Part shown: piece after piece, positions 52,656 to 63,974 of the stretch
How the letters are laid out: the number at the start of each line of letters is the position of its first letter
Position numbering within the stretch: the stretch's first letter is position 1
Assembly (NCBI GenBank): GCA_946902875.1
Contig: OX336359.1
Coordinates: 2,294,001 to 2,358,000 of the forward strand
Origin: Nematopogon swammerdamellus
Lineage: Eukaryota; Arthropoda; Insecta; Lepidoptera; Adelidae
Length of the DNA stretch: 64,000 bases
Direction: 5' to 3'
The notes under the pieces: generated by a model
Databases searched by the model: none
What the model saw: the letters and a program-made list of their open reading frames with translations, nothing else
What the model was told of the DNA's origin: nothing
Program-made: the position numbers and the translations under genes

Positions 52656-52802
52656 GGCGCTTTACAACCGTATGGTCTCTTTCCAAAGCTCGACCGACAC
52701 CGACACAAGAATTATTTAATGTCGGCAACTGTGCTTACCTTCATAAAATTTGTTTCAAACTTTTTACAATTTTTTCACGTAATGTCAAGTAAGTATAGTA
52801 TA

Positions 52803-53230
52803 AAACCGGCCAAGTGCGAGTCGAACTCGCGCACTGAGGGTTCCGTATCGCCATTTCATGGCTAGCGCCACTCACGCCATCTAGATGGCGTGTTATGAAG
52901 TGCTTCTTATTAGTTAAATGTCATTATTAGTTAAAATGCTTCATAATCTATTCGGTAGATGGAGCGCGCGCATACACTTTTTGGTTTCTTCTATGGGAAT
53001 GAATTCCCCCCGTGAATTTTTTACTTTTTCTTATTTTTATTATTTGTTGTTAAATCGGCCATAATAAATAACACATATTCTGTGAAAATTTCAACGGGCT
53101 ACCTAATACGGTTCAAGAGATACAGCCCTCGGACAGACAGACGGACGGACGGATAGACAGACGGACGGACAGACAGACAGATGGCGTAGACTTAGTAATA
53201 GGGTTCCGTACCGGATACGGAACCCTAAAA
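52803..53230 (+). repeat. Repeat C, full-length
   Basis: AACCGGCCAAGTGCGAGTCG to GGATACGGAACCCTAAAAA, with (GACG)n and (GACA)n near the 3' end. 52656-52802 has no feature. Confidence 0.8.
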
Positions 53231-53261
53231 ATGACAAGGTTAGCATGATTTATACCTATAC

Positions 53262-53686
53262 TTAAGGCGCCTAGTAACGCCAACGGCGGCGCGGCGGCAT
53301 AGCGCGTAGGGCGTAGTAGTTTTCACAAGGGGGTTTTTCATAAATTGCGATCCTTCGCATTTTGATCGCATTAGAGCTTTGAAAAGCGTGTGATCAATAG
53401 ACATTATATAATATAACACATGGCGTCATTATTTTGCTATAAAAATTTCATTCAAATTCTCTTTAGTTTCTGAGATCAAGTGTTCAAAGTTCACGCGTCA
53501 GAAAACATCGACATTTGGTGACCGCATAGTTTGTATAGAAAATGATAAAATTTTACATGCAAAAACGTGTGATCGATAGACAAAGAATTGTTCTATATTT
53601 TGCAGTAGTTTTTAGCCTATAGATTGGTCTAGTTATCACGGGCTACTTCTTCAAAAATCCACATGTGGCGTTACTACGCGCCTTAA
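53262..53686. mobile_element. TTAA-flanked MITE (piggyBac-like target)
   Basis: TTAAGGCGCCTAGTAACGCC at the left mirrors GGCGTTACTACGCGCCTTAA at the right. A TTAA target is typical of piggyBac elements, though the termini do not show the usual CCC start. It has no ORF. Its right TTAA overlaps the TAA target of the adjoining Harbinger copy. Confidence 0.65.
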
Positions 53687-54375
53687 AGACTAATTCACAT
53701 TAATAGAGTTAGCGATAGCCCCCTCACTTTACCAATGTAGACGCATTCGGTAGAGTAGGTAGAGTACTAGAATTTGGTGGAGTAGAGTAGATAGCAAGGT
53801 GGTAGAGTAGCTCTACTAGTTTTTTCCCCCACCACCCGCCTACTCTACTCTACCGGCCACTCGCCCGCGTGTGGACACGTTTTGACTAAATAGTAGCTCG
53901 CCGTGCCTAGTGCCCACTAGGTGCCCAGCCGACAACGACAACACAGCTAGCCCTCGCGCACGCGCACCTGCGTGCGCGTCGGCAATTTGTTTCGGGAAGT
54001 TATCAGGAGTCATCCTCAAACACAATTTAAACTCTTGTGCATCTTCTTCAGCGAGTACTCTCAAAAGGAGTGCAGACGCTCCATGCGTTTCTCTTCTTTT
54101 GATCCAACCTCGAGTCCATATTCGTTTCCTTTTGTTCTGTTCTTCTTCGAGAGCTAAAGTAATTTCCCCCAGAAAAACACCAGAAATATTTATTAAAGAG
54201 TTTCTAACTGCAGAACGACGGCGGGCGATACTCATTATAGTGCTTTTATCTGACACTGCCTACTCTACTCTACCACCCTACTTTTGCGTGTGGACGGCTA
54301 CTCTACCGAAAACAGTAGAGTAGAGTTATTAGGGCAAAATAGTAGGTAGTACACTCTACTAATGTGAACTAGGCT
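53687..54375. mobile_element. PIF/Harbinger element, non-autonomous, copy 2
   Basis: TIRs AGACTAATTCACATT and AATGTGAACTAGGCT; TAA flanks at 53684-53686 and 54376-54378. It contains a longer transposase N-terminal frame on the minus strand (53840-54256: SIARRRSAVRNSLINISG, WTRGWIKRRETHGAS, LAEEDAQEFKLCLRMTPDNF). Compared with copy 1 it has extra sequence at 53895-53990 and lacks the nested MITE. Confidence 0.85.
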
Positions 54376-54639
54376 TAATAGTGGATCTAGAGGTACTCAG
54401 TAGCATTTTTTGCACAGTCAAGGCCAGACCGCTCGCTGTGGGCTGACGCTGAGCCACAATAGTGCCACAGTGTAACCACCTTGTAACCAAAGACCGCTTG
54501 TAACCACGCGCTCTCTGATGCAATTGTAATCTTGTATATAGAAATATCTTGGACCAGTTATATCTACATAGGTGGCTGTATGTAGGTTATCATCTGACGA
54601 CCACTTGCAGATAGTGGCCACGTCAAGACAGTGTACATA

Positions 54640-55345
54640 AAAAACCGGCCAAGTGCGAGTCGGACTCGCGCACCGAGGTTTCCGCACCACAAATAAAACG
54701 TTGAAAAAAAATATGTTTTTCTTGTATGGCGACCCCCCTTCATTTTTCACTTTTTCATTTTTTAGGTTTCCGTATCCCGTACGGAAGCCTATTACTAAGC
54801 CTCCGCCGTCCGTCCGTCCATCCGTCTGTCCGAGGGCTGTATCTCTTGAACCGTAATAGGTAGCCCGTTGAAATTTTCACAGAATATGTGTTAATATGGC
54901 GGATATAACAACAAATAAGAAAAATAAGAAACAAGTTAAAATTAAGGGGGGCTCCCATACAAGAAACGTCCAAAAAATCTATTAGTCAAACTATTGAATA
55001 ATAGATGGCGCCACAGGCTTTTATACATTGCATTGTTGAAAGACAAAAGATAGCCGCTCAATTGCCAACGACCTCATTGAGGCTTCTCTCCGATCGCCCT
55101 ACATACCTTCGAAATTAAAATTCGAAGACCATGCCACCTAAGCGGATAGGCGGATATTATTGATAGCGGATAGATACGGAAACCTCCGTGCGCGAGTAAA
55201 ACTCGCACTTGACAGATTTTTTTATTATTTGTTGTTGTATCCGCTAAATTAACAGATATTCTGTGAAAATTTCAACAGACAGATAGACGTAGGCTTAGTA
55301 ATCTTCCGCACGGGGTAGGGAAACCTAAAAACTGGCCAAGTGCGA
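54640..55345. repeat. Repeat C cluster (plus, minus, plus fragments)
   Basis: 54640-54745 is the plus 5' end, 54762-55215 a minus copy of the GACGATCGGAGAGAAG subtype, and 55218-55345 the plus 3' end. The minus copy seems to have inserted into the plus copy near its TTTTTTATTATTTGTTGTT segment, giving a nest. Confidence 0.6.
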
Positions 55346-55364
55346 TTCGGACTCGCGCACCGAC

Positions 55365-55415
55365 GACGTTCGGTCTCTCGGCACGGCCGCCCATGTTGGT
55401 TTACATAAAAAAAAA
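55365..55415 (+). repeat. LINE F 3' end
   Basis: GGTCTCTCGGCACGGCCGCC, CATGTTGGTTTACATAAAAA; compare 56330-56378. Confidence 0.6.
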
Positions 55416-55444
55416 GATCATTTACCTTTATTTACTGCCTACCT

Positions 55445-55705
55445 CAGTCAGTGTACACCCTACCTTACTAGGTGGTAGGGTTTATCCCGGCCGGATTGGT
55501 ACCACCGCACTGAAAGAAACGTCTCGTCGGTCGAAACGGCTACGTAAATAGTTCGTGTTTTCCGTCCAGTTCAGTGTAGCCGACATGAAATGAAGGGAAG
55601 CCCTGACATGGCACCAGGCCCATCCGGTATTATGGGCTGACATGCACGGATGTTGTAGGTGATGTAGCCTGACACGGTTGGCTTTTTTTGTTTCCATAAA
55701 AAAAC
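55445..55705 (+). repeat. SINE A, 5'-truncated
   Basis: CTTACTAGGTGGTAGGGTTT to TTTCCATAAAAAAAC, with a small duplication of GACACGGTTGGC near the end. Confidence 0.75.
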
Positions 55706-55884
55706 CTACACCTCCAAACAGGAAGTTGAAATTGTCCGAATAAATATAATATTTTCCGTCACCACCTCTGACATGACATGAGCGGAAGTACGCATCAGAG
55801 GATATTCCGTCCGGGAAGCTTGTAATGTCGCTTGCGTGCCTGTCTGTCGGTTGTTCAAGTTAAAAATACAGCGTTTTCATCGAG

Positions 55885-56158
55885 CACTCACTCACTAAGG
55901 CTGTCCGGGTGGCTAAGCTCAAGTGGCAGTGGGCTGGGCACGTTAGCCGAAGAGACGACGACCGGTGGAGTAACCGTGTCCTCCACTGGCGGCCGTGGAC
56001 TGGAAAACGGAGTGTGGGAAGACCACCCGCCAGGTGGGACGACCACATCAAGTACGTCGGCGGAAATCAGTGGTTCCGTACCGCTGAAGGCCGGGAGGAC
56101 TGGAGGAAAATTGGAGAGGCGTATGTCCAGAAGTGCACGCTTACACGCTGACTGACTG
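55885..56158 (+). pseudogene. RTE-type LINE C-terminal tail (copy 3, frame intact)
   Basis: A continuous frame reads AKLKWQWAGHVSRRDDDRW, NRVLHWRPWTGKRSVGRPPA and RWDDHIKYVGGNQWFRTAEG, ending GEAYVQKCTLTR, stop. This is the best preserved of the copies, but only the last ~85 residues exist. Confidence 0.8.
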
Positions 56159-56199
56159 ACTCACTCACTCACTCATCACAACAATGACACTATGACAAT

Positions 56200-56378
56200 A
56201 AAATCTGGGTGCCTTCAAGCGTCGTATTAACGGGCCAGACAGCCTAGCAACAGTCCGTAAATCTGCTGGCATGGCACCTAACTGAGCGTGGTTTCTCGAG
56301 AGGAGGTGATTTTGGCTCTGTCGACTGCACCATTGGTCTCTCGGCACAGACACCCATGCTGGTTTACATAAAAACAAA
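56200..56378 (+). pseudogene. LINE F 3' end with poly(A), uninterrupted
   Basis: AFKRRINGPDSLATVRKSAG, then GCACCTAACTGAGCGTGG (the empty Harbinger site) and TTTACATAAAAACAAAAAAA. Confidence 0.75.
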
Positions 56379-56523
56379 AAAAAACTTATGTGTTATCCCA
56401 GTCCCAGTCCCAGCCCCAATCCAGTCCAAGTTTTGGTCATTTGACTGGACACAAGTAAAACATAACACAAGCAAAGGTAATTATTGTCAGCTTATAAGCG
56501 TATTTGCTGACAGTGACATGCTT

Positions 56524-56930
56524 TTTAAGGTTCCGTATCCGGTACGGGACCCTATTACTAAGCCTACGCCGTCTGTCTGTCTGTCTGTCCGTCCGTCCGT
56601 CTGTCCGAGGGCTGTATCTAATACTTCTCTGATCTGTGGCTGTATCTCTTGAACCGTAATAGGTAGCCCGTTGAAATTTCAGAATATTTGTCATTACGGC
56701 CGATATAACAACAAAAATAATAAAAATAAGAAAAATTAAAAAATTCAGGGGGGTTCCCATAGAAGAAACCAAAAAGTGTATGCGCGCGCGCCATCTACCG
56801 AATCATGACATTTATTTCACTACTATGAAGCAACACACACGCCATAGATGGCGTGAGTGGCGCTAACCATGACATGGCGATACGGAACCCTCGGTGCGCG
56901 AGTCCGACTCGCACTTGACCGATTTTTCGG
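56524..56930 (-). repeat. Repeat C, minus copy
   Basis: AGGTTCCGTATCCGGTACGGG to CGACTCGCACTTGACCG, with GCCATAGATGGCGTGAGTGG inside. Confidence 0.75.
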
Positions 56931-56969
56931 GATTGTAGGGATACAGCGTGTGTTAAGCATGTATTTGTT

Positions 56970-57440
56970 TCTTTTTTTTTTATGGAAACTGACACTTTTG
57001 GCTACATACATCACCTACAACATCCGTGTTGTCAGCCCATAACACTGGGTGAACTAGATGCCATGTCAGTGCTTCCCTTCGGTCGTGCCGGCTACACTGA
57101 AATGGACGGAAAACACAAACTATATAAGTACATAGCCGTTTCGACCGACGTTTCACTCAGTGCTGTGGTACCAACCCGAGCGGGATAAAACCTACCACCT
57201 AGTAAAGTAATAAGGAAAGGGACCTACAGTTTTACGTGGAATCCGAACCACGGTCAGCCTCCAAAGGTCGAGCGGTCACCCATCCAAGTACTGCCCGGCC
57301 CAGCGTTGCTTAAACATCAATAGCGACAGTCGACTGTCTGCACCACTGACTCTATTCTGGTACTGACCGGTCCAGCGTTGCTTATAACCATCAATAGCGA
57401 CAGTCGACTGTCTGCACCACTGAGCGATCGCGGCTGACAA
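56970..57440 (-). mobile_element. SINE A, minus, with duplicated head
   Basis: TTTATGGAAACTGACACTTTT to GAGCGATCGCGGCTGAC. The 5S/tRNA-like head complement (CAGCGTTGCTTAAACATC, CAGTCGACTGTCTGCACCAC) is present twice, at 57300-57352 and 57370-57425. 57441-57915 has no recognised feature. Confidence 0.75.
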
Positions 57441-57917
57441 TAATTGTTCTGATATTACTCAGATGTTTTTCCGTCCGTAGTCCGAAATAGATGAGGACAA
57501 AATATTTTCCTCTTGACAGTGACAAAAACAACTTTGGATTTTTGTTTAGGTTCGCGTTGACTGGTTGGCTACTACGCTAGTGCTGAGCTTTGATAATATT
57601 TTATATTATAACACGATGTAGGAAATTATAAATAAGCTATAAAAAAAATAATTACCTACTTTATAAATACAATTTTCTAACATGTTTTCATTGTAATTAT
57701 GGCATTTAATCTTTGGTTCTTTTGAAGTCTTAAAGAAAGACCCGTTTGTCCATATTCATTGGAATTCGAGAAATTTACTAAATGGAAAAGTCGTTAACAA
57801 ATCGCAAATTTCACACGAAACCATAATTAGAAGTCTTTTATTTTTCTTTCGGCAACTAAACAAGCAATTTTGAGAGTAATTTACAAACATAATAGAAACA
57901 CAACTGATGCAATGTTT

Positions 57918-58245
57918 TTAAGGTTCCGTATCCGTCGTACGGGACCCTATTACTAAGCCAACGCCGTCTGTCTGTCTGTCCGTCTGTCCGAGGGCTGTAT
58001 CTCTTGAACCGTAATAAGTAGCCCGTTGAAATTTTCACAGAATATGTGTTATTTATTATGGCCGATATAACAACAAATAATAATAAAAATAAGAAAAAGT
58101 AAAAAAATCACGGGGTCCTCATATAAGAAACTAAAAAGTGTATGCGCGCCATCTACCTAAAACAGTATGAAGCAGCGCTGACCATAACATGGCGATGCGG
58201 AACCCTCGGTGCGCGAGTTCGACTCGCACTTGGACGTTTTTTTTA
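57918..58245 (-). repeat. Repeat C, minus copy
   Basis: AGGTTCCGTATCCGTCGTACG to CGACTCGCACTTGGACG. Confidence 0.75.
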
Positions 58246-58361
58246 CATTTTTGGTGGTAGGTAAAGGTACCTACATTTTACAAACGTCCATAGGAGGTTT
58301 CTTTATATTTTAGGGTTGTTCTATCTGTGTTTGACAACTGACAGGTACCTACTGTGTAAGA

Positions 58362-58905
58362 AAAAATCTGTCAAGTGCGAGTTTTACTCGCGCGCGGAGG
58401 TTTCCGTATCTATGCGCTATCAATAATATCCGCGTATCCGTTCAGGTGGCATGGTTTCGAATTTTAATTTCGAAGATACATATGTAGGACGATCGGAGAG
58501 AAGGCTCAATGAGGTCGATGGTAAGTGACGGTGGGAAAATGACAGTACCTCAATAAGGTCGTTGGCAATTGAGCGGCTATCTTTTGTCCATCAACAATGC
58601 AATGTATAAAAGCCTGTGGCGCCATCTATTATTCAGTAGTGTGAATAATCGATTTGTCGCACGTTTGTTGTATGGGAGCCCCCCTTAATTTTTTACATTT
58701 TCTTTTTTTTTATTATTTGTTGTTATAATTTTTTTTTTATTGCTACCGAACCTGGTGGCTCTGCCCGAGGTCGCAACCTCGGGCGCAGCCAATATCCGCC
58801 ATAGTAACACAACAAGCCCTCGGACAGACGGACGGACGGACGGACAGACAGACAGCGGAGGTTTAGTAATAGGCTTCCGTACGGGCTAAGGAAACCTAAA
58901 AAGTT
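58362..58905 (+). repeat. Repeat C, subtype 2, with small insertion
   Basis: TCTGTCAAGTGCGAGTTTTA to CGTACGGGCTAAGGAAACC. A ~60-bp GC-rich insert with hairpin GCCCGAGGTCGCAACCTCGGGC lies at 58740-58795. 58906-59160 has no recognised feature. Confidence 0.7.
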
Positions 58906-59169
58906 TAAATTCTTTTCTATTGGTCAAGTTAATGGCCCCACTCTATGTATTTAGGTTCATGTTATACTTACTTATAACTATAATGTCGCGGTTGGGCGGG
59001 TTTTGGGTGTTCAGCCTTGCTCGCTTATTGGGAAGGTATTTTGAAATAGTTTGGTCATGTTTGGGATCAGTAAGTGGCCGGGCGGGACCCTTTTTCTGCA
59101 CTGGAGAGTTAAAAACAATTTTACAAAGCAGTTTTCACTGACCTTCTGAGGTATAAATTGTCTGTTTAA

Positions 59170-59264
59170 GTTTGCCGGTAAGCGGGGTGCGAAGTTGCGA
59201 ACCCACCACTCGCAATATTTGTCTGCCGGTAAGCGGGGTGCGAAGTTGCGAACCCCCCACTCGC
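59170..59264. repeat. Two direct repeats of ~42 bp
   Basis: TGCCGGTAAGCGGGGTGCGA, AGTTGCGAACC, CACTCGCAATA occurs twice with a ~10-bp spacer. 59265-59504 has no recognised feature. Confidence 0.8.
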
Positions 59265-59504
59265 AATAGAGAATATAATAGATGATCCTTAAATTATCGT
59301 CACTACAGCATACAACCAGATTTATGGCTTAGACCCATTGTCTTCAATGGTAACTTGTCGGGATGATTTGTGGCTAGAAGGCTCAGGACTGTTTAATTTT
59401 ACTATAGAATATTCGTAATTATGTTCTCTAAACATGATAATTCGACAAACAAGACATGACAAAACATGACGTGAGGAAAGTCAGCTCAGCTTATGTGCTC
59501 AGTA

Positions 59505-59822
59505 CTTGGATGGGTGACGGCTCGACCGTTGGGGGCTGACCGTGGTTCGGATTTCACGTTAAACTGTCTGTAGGTACCTCCCCTTGATACCTTACTTACT
59601 AGGTGGTAGGGTTCAATCCGCCCGGGTTGGTACCACCGCACTGAATGAAAAGTCGGTCGAATCAGCTATGTAAATAGTTCGTGTTTTCCGTCCAGTTCAG
59701 TGTAGCCAGCATGACCGAGGGGAAGCACTGATATGGCACCTAACTCACCCGGTGTTATGGGCTGACATCACGGATGTTGTAGGTGATGCAGCCAACCGTG
59801 TCAATTTCCATAAAAAAAAAAA
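59505..59822 (+). mobile_element. SINE A, starting inside the 5S-like part
   Basis: CAGTACTTGGATGGGTGACGG is the best preserved 5S-like box C of the window, followed by the body and CATAAAAAAAAAAAAG. Confidence 0.8.
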
Positions 59823-59884
59823 AGTGCTGCAGTGCAGGATAGAACTCCCTTAGGCGAGAGAACTGCATTGCAGCTACTAAGGTT

Positions 59885-59955
59885 GCCCTTGCCAGGCGTC
59901 CGGGATTTCCGGGATTGTCCCGGAGTTTGTCGCGATGTCCTGTGTCCAGAAATTT
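59885..59955. repeat. CGTCCGGGATTTCC-type transposon end fragment
   Basis: Second copy of the 5811-5905 sequence. Confidence 0.35.
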
Positions 59956-60014
59956 AATAATTCCTCCTCCTGGTCGCCTTCGCCAAACCCGCCATCGCGT
60001 AACACCCATTTGTA

Positions 60015-60245
60015 GTCGACAGAAGAGTTATTCGAACTGCACGGCACGATTATCTAACCAAATCGTTCTTGTGTCGCACTGAAAAGGTGTGGAACGGGCT
60101 TCCGTGGAATATCTTTCCCTGCTCCTATAATCCACGGATCTTTAAATGGCGGGTTAATAGTATCGATGGTTAATACTTTAATAGCCTTTTCCTAACTTTT
60201 AGCAGGTGTTCCATACATTTCCCATGGAATAAGCGATAGAACAAA
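60015..60245 (+). pseudogene. LINE C-terminal tail
   Basis: The frame reads VIRTARHDYLTKSFLCRTEK, VWNGLPWNIFP and FKWRVNSI, like LINE F but diverged. Its 3' side ends CCCATGGAATAAGCGATAG, shared with the end of repeat E at 44910-44932, so E may be the 3' UTR of this family. Confidence 0.65.
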
Positions 60246-60274
60246 CTTAGGGTGCGTAATTTGTGCGTAACGAG

Positions 60275-60570
60275 GCAATACGCCGACGCACCAAAGTAGT
60301 CGATATTGGACACCGGGTGGCTAAGCTCAAGTGGCAGTGGGCTAGGCACGTACGCCGAAGAGACGATGGCCGTTGTAGTAACCGTGCCCTACACTGGCGG
60401 CCGTGGACAGGAAAACGAGTGTGGGAAGACCACCCGCCAGGTGGGACGACGACGTCAAGTACGTCGGCGGAAAGCAGTGGTTCCGTATCGCTGAAGGCCG
60501 GGAGGAATGGAGGAAAATTGAAGAGGCGTATGCCCAGCAGTGGACGCTTACACGCTGACTGACCGCACCG
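60275..60570 (+). pseudogene. RTE-type LINE C-terminal tail (copy 4)
   Basis: VVDIGHRVAKLKWQWARHVR, ALHWRPWTGKR, then a frameshift; a second frame carries GRPPARW and the end of the tail. It ends CACGCTGACTGACC. Confidence 0.75.
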
Positions 60571-61082
60571 ACATCCCTACCACAATATGCTGTGTCCCTA
60601 CGGAGTTGCAGTGGTTCTAGATCGCGGGACACGTCGGGATCACCCACTAGTCTCACGGCTCAAAGCTGGAACGGCTCAACGCTAGATCGAATCCCAAGGC
60701 ACAACCTGGTATTTAGCTGAGCCATTCCACAAGTGCGAACAGTACCACAGATTACTTTGACAGTACTCCAAGCCTTCTGACCCCAGTTGTCCCGTTGGGT
60801 AGTCCCGTGGCTATTCTTTATACAAAAGCAGCCTTTGTCCCGGTGTGAAGTAAGTAGGCATGTAAAGTTCAGTTTAGCATTTAAATTGAATTGAAAAGCA
60901 TCACACTGCAAATGAACAATAATTATAATACCATACTTACAGCTCATCCTTTTATAGCGTTTAGCTATGTTTAGAGTTTGAAGACAGACAGACTATAAGT
61001 AAGGTCTTTCACCTCACCGCATCTCGGCCATGAAGTCCTAACCCAATCTTCTCGTGACAATAAATTCGGGATTCAACATTAA
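60571..61082. other. Spacer, no gene recognised
   Basis: No recognisable repeat or coding domain. Confidence 0.4.
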
Positions 61083-61104
61083 GTAATCTGTGATTCAACC
61101 AGCA

Positions 61105-61158
61105 AGAAGACGGGCGAGCGAGACTCGCTCTCGCTCGAGACAGGCCGTCTTCTCGTGC
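61105..61158. repeat. Hairpin with CGCTCTCGCTCG loop
   Basis: AGAAGACGG is answered by CCGTCTTCT ~35 bp later around CGAGACTCGCTCTCGCTCG. It leads into a GC-rich block (61160-61310) with a TATATAAG at about 61350. A promoter is conceivable but no gene follows that I can recognise. Confidence 0.45.
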
Positions 61159-61554
61159 AGCAGAGGGGAGCGGTGTCTGCGGATCCGGCGGCGCGGCGGC
61201 GGCGCGGCGCGGAGCGGCGCGACGACGTCAAAGAGGCGGTGTCTTTGAGCTCGCCGCCATATCGGAGTCGGCTCTTTTTGTCGCCACTCTCCGCCGCGCC
61301 GGGATCACGTCACGTGACGTCGACAGTTGCCAAAGAATAATTCAAAAAAGTATATAAGAGTACACATACACATACATAAGTACATAACATAACATAGCTT
61401 ATGCAGCACGCAACAACAAAATACCTAGGTATTATTAGTTTTTGCCGGCTTTGGGCGATAGTTGGTTTTTATTGATAGATGCTTTGCAGTTGGATATTAT
61501 AATATAATGCAACTGGTATTTTTTTGTAGAATTAATAACTACCTGTAATAAATA

Positions 61555-61860
61555 ATAGCTCAATGGTGCGGTCGGTCGACTGTTGTTAAGCAACCCTGGG
61601 TGCGGTCAGTGGATGGATGGGCGGCCGCTCGACCGTTAGAGGCTGACCGTGGTTCGGATTCCACGTAAAACTATAGGTCCCTTCCCTTCTTATCTTACAG
61701 GTGGTAGGGTTTATACCGCCCGGGTTGGTACCACCACCGCACTGAATAAAACGTCGTCGGTCAAAACGTCCACCTATGTAAATAGTTCGTTTTTTTCGTC
61801 TAGTTCAGTGTAGCCGACATGAAATGAAGGGAAGCACTGACATGGCACATACATACATTG
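61555..61860 (+). mobile_element. SINE A, missing first bases and tail
   Basis: TAGCTCAATGGTGCGGTCGG, GGTGCGGTCAGTGG, GTTCGGATTCCACGTAAAAC, and ends at ACTGACATGGCAC. 61861-62450 has no recognised gene. Confidence 0.75.
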
Positions 61861-62454
61861 TTATGGCACAGAATAGAAAATCTGATTGCAGTTTCTATGC
61901 AGAAAAAAATGTGTATTACAACAAGAGAATGAGATTATGTATCCGTCGTCACTCCGGACGACTAATTCTTAAGCGTAACATCTTGTGCGCCAGGCCGATT
62001 TGAAGAAATTGCCTTCTGCTATAAGTTCGCCTTCTGCGCGGCAGAAAGTAACAATTTTCAATACAGCAACGGTTACACAAACAAGTCCGGTTGAAGCAGT
62101 GAAGGGCTCCTGTGCATGCGGTGTCGACTGTGCGGCTAACTTCACGCCGGTGCCCGGCGGAGCGAGCAGTGCCGACAGGTGTGCAACCGGTTCTGTCGTC
62201 TCGCTCCTCGCTACGGTTCGGACTACACAGTACACACTAACACTATAGATTCCAACTGGCGCGCGGCGTCTTCCAACACCTTCTGTCTTTCAATGTGCAG
62301 CAGTGGGACGAGGGGATATGGTCCTTATTATTATGGACAATCTTTAAGACGAGACGGAAGTTAACTTTCTCCATACAAAATAGTTTTTCGGGGTGTATGT
62401 TTTTTAACCCCCTAAACCCAGCAGTACGTGAACAAGAAAAATGACAGTGTTTGG

Positions 62455-63425
62455 TTAGTGAGGAAGTCGAAGAAAAATCTTGAGTGAAGAATAGCAGTCA
62501 GAAAGCAAGGACCAGCTTCTGTCATGGTTTCAGCCGCAGTGACTGCTGAAGGTCGCTCTCCACTTGGTTTCATCGATCAGGGTGTCAAGGTTAGACAGTG
62601 TACCTCGAAAAGGTCTTAAAAGAATCACTGATACCATGGGCACGTAAACAATTCGGAGCCAGAACATGCGACATTCCAGCAGGGCTCAGTGTCGTCTCCT
62701 ATAAAGCCCAAAAAAGTCAACAATTTCTTCGTGAGAATGTTCCGAGAGTTGATTTCGGCGCAACAGTGACCCCCGTATTCACCAGATGCCAATGTGCTGG
62801 ATTATTCAGTTTGGAGCATTTTGCAGGCCATGATGTCCAATAAAAAACAGCATAGTTTGGATGCGCTCAAGGTATGCCTTCGTCGAGAATGGCAGCGAAT
62901 TCCGCAGGTTTTGTACCGTGTGGGGTCGGTACTTAAAAAGTATCCCCACTGCATCCCTCCCCGTCGCATGTCGTAAAAGTCGACTAAGGGATAAGAAAAT
63001 TCGTCAGCCTCGGTAGCTCAGTGGCGCGGTTGGTTAGTCAACTGTTATTAAGCAACGCTGAGCGCGGTCAGTGATTGGATGGGTGACCGCTCGACCGTTG
63101 GAGGCTGACCGTGGTTCGGATTCTACGTTAAACTGTAGGTCCCGTCCCTTCTTACCTTACTAGGTGGTAGGGTTTATCCCGGCCGGGTTGGTACCACCGC
63201 ACTGAACGAAACGTCGGTCGAAACGGCTATGTATATAGTTCGTGTTTTCCGTCCAGTTTAGTGTAGCCGACATGAATTGAAGGGAAGCACTGACATGGCA
63301 CCTAGTTCACCCTGTGTTATGGGCTGACATCACGGATGTTGTAGGTGATGTAGCCAACCGTGTCAGGATCCATAAAAAAAAAAAAAGGTTTACATTGGTG
63401 TAGCTTGCGATGCGTAAGGTTGCTA
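62455..63425 (+). pseudogene. Mariner-type transposase remnant, split by the composite retroposon
   Basis: Frames give VMVSAAVTAEGRSPLGFIDQ, YLEKVLKESLIPWARKQFGA, AHKAK-like and QQFLRENVPR regions, then DYSVWSILQAMMSNKKQHSL and DALKVCLRREWQRIP. After the insertion the frame resumes VYIGVACDA, stop. The order fits the C-terminal half of Tc1/mariner transposases. Frameshifts and lost catalytic context make it dead; the N-terminal half is absent. Confidence 0.75.
62912..63385 (+). mobile_element. Composite retroposon B(5')-A, copy 2
   Basis: TGTACCGTGTGGGGTCGGTAC (B start), GTCGACTAAGGGATAAG, then GCCTCGGTAGCTCAGTGG and the whole of SINE A to the poly(A). AGGTTT lies on both sides (62906-62911 and 63386-63391). 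The B-A junction is the same as in copy 1 (ATAAGAAAATTCGTCAGCC). Removing it restores continuity of the mariner sequence. Confidence 0.88.
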
Positions 63426-63534
63426 TATCGCCCAATCAGTTTAGCTGTTTTTAAGTAATGTAAATTTGTAGTATTTCCTGATTTTTTTTTCGTATAGGCT
63501 TTTATCGCTATTACACATTATAGCAATGTTATTG

Positions 63535-63765
63535 CTTACGCGGTAAATATAACTTATAGCGACTCACTTTTGTCGACGTTTCGTCCCTCACTCTGGCTGT
63601 GGACATCCTCAGGACTTGCGGTACTGCGACTGGACGACGTGTCGCGTGTCCTCTAGGTCGTCGCAGTACCGCGAGTCCTGAGGATGCCCCGAAACGTCGA
63701 CAAAAGTGAGTCGCTTTCAGTTATACCGCGCAACCGAAAACATTGCTATAATTTTCTGAAATTTT
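63535..63765. repeat. Penelope-like terminal repeats as a palindrome
   Basis: CGACTCACTTTTGTCGACGT and GACTTGCGGTACTGCGAC are mirrored by GTCGCAGTACCGCGAGTCC and ACGTCGACAAAAGTGAGTCG. The plus arm has CTGAGGA (63678) and GAAACGTC (63691), a possible minimal hammerhead core. No coding part remains. Confidence 0.65.
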
Positions 63766-63974
63766 TAAATAAAAATATGAAAAGTTTAAGGATTTATGGC
63801 TTTTTGTCTTAGCATGGGTCTTAGTAACACTTCAACAGTTGGTCCCTCGCACGCACCTTTAGTATAATACGTGTATTTTTATAAGATGTTTATTTAAAAA
63901 AAAATCAAAAAGAGTGTCCCGTTGGGCTAAACGCTTTCATTCGAAAGTCGAAACGACATAGTTTCTCTTATCGT

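Noticed and set aside
61155..61340. GC-rich ORF with TATA-like box downstream, possible promoter or gene start
   Set aside because: No domain, no following exon recognised; only noted as a GC-rich block.
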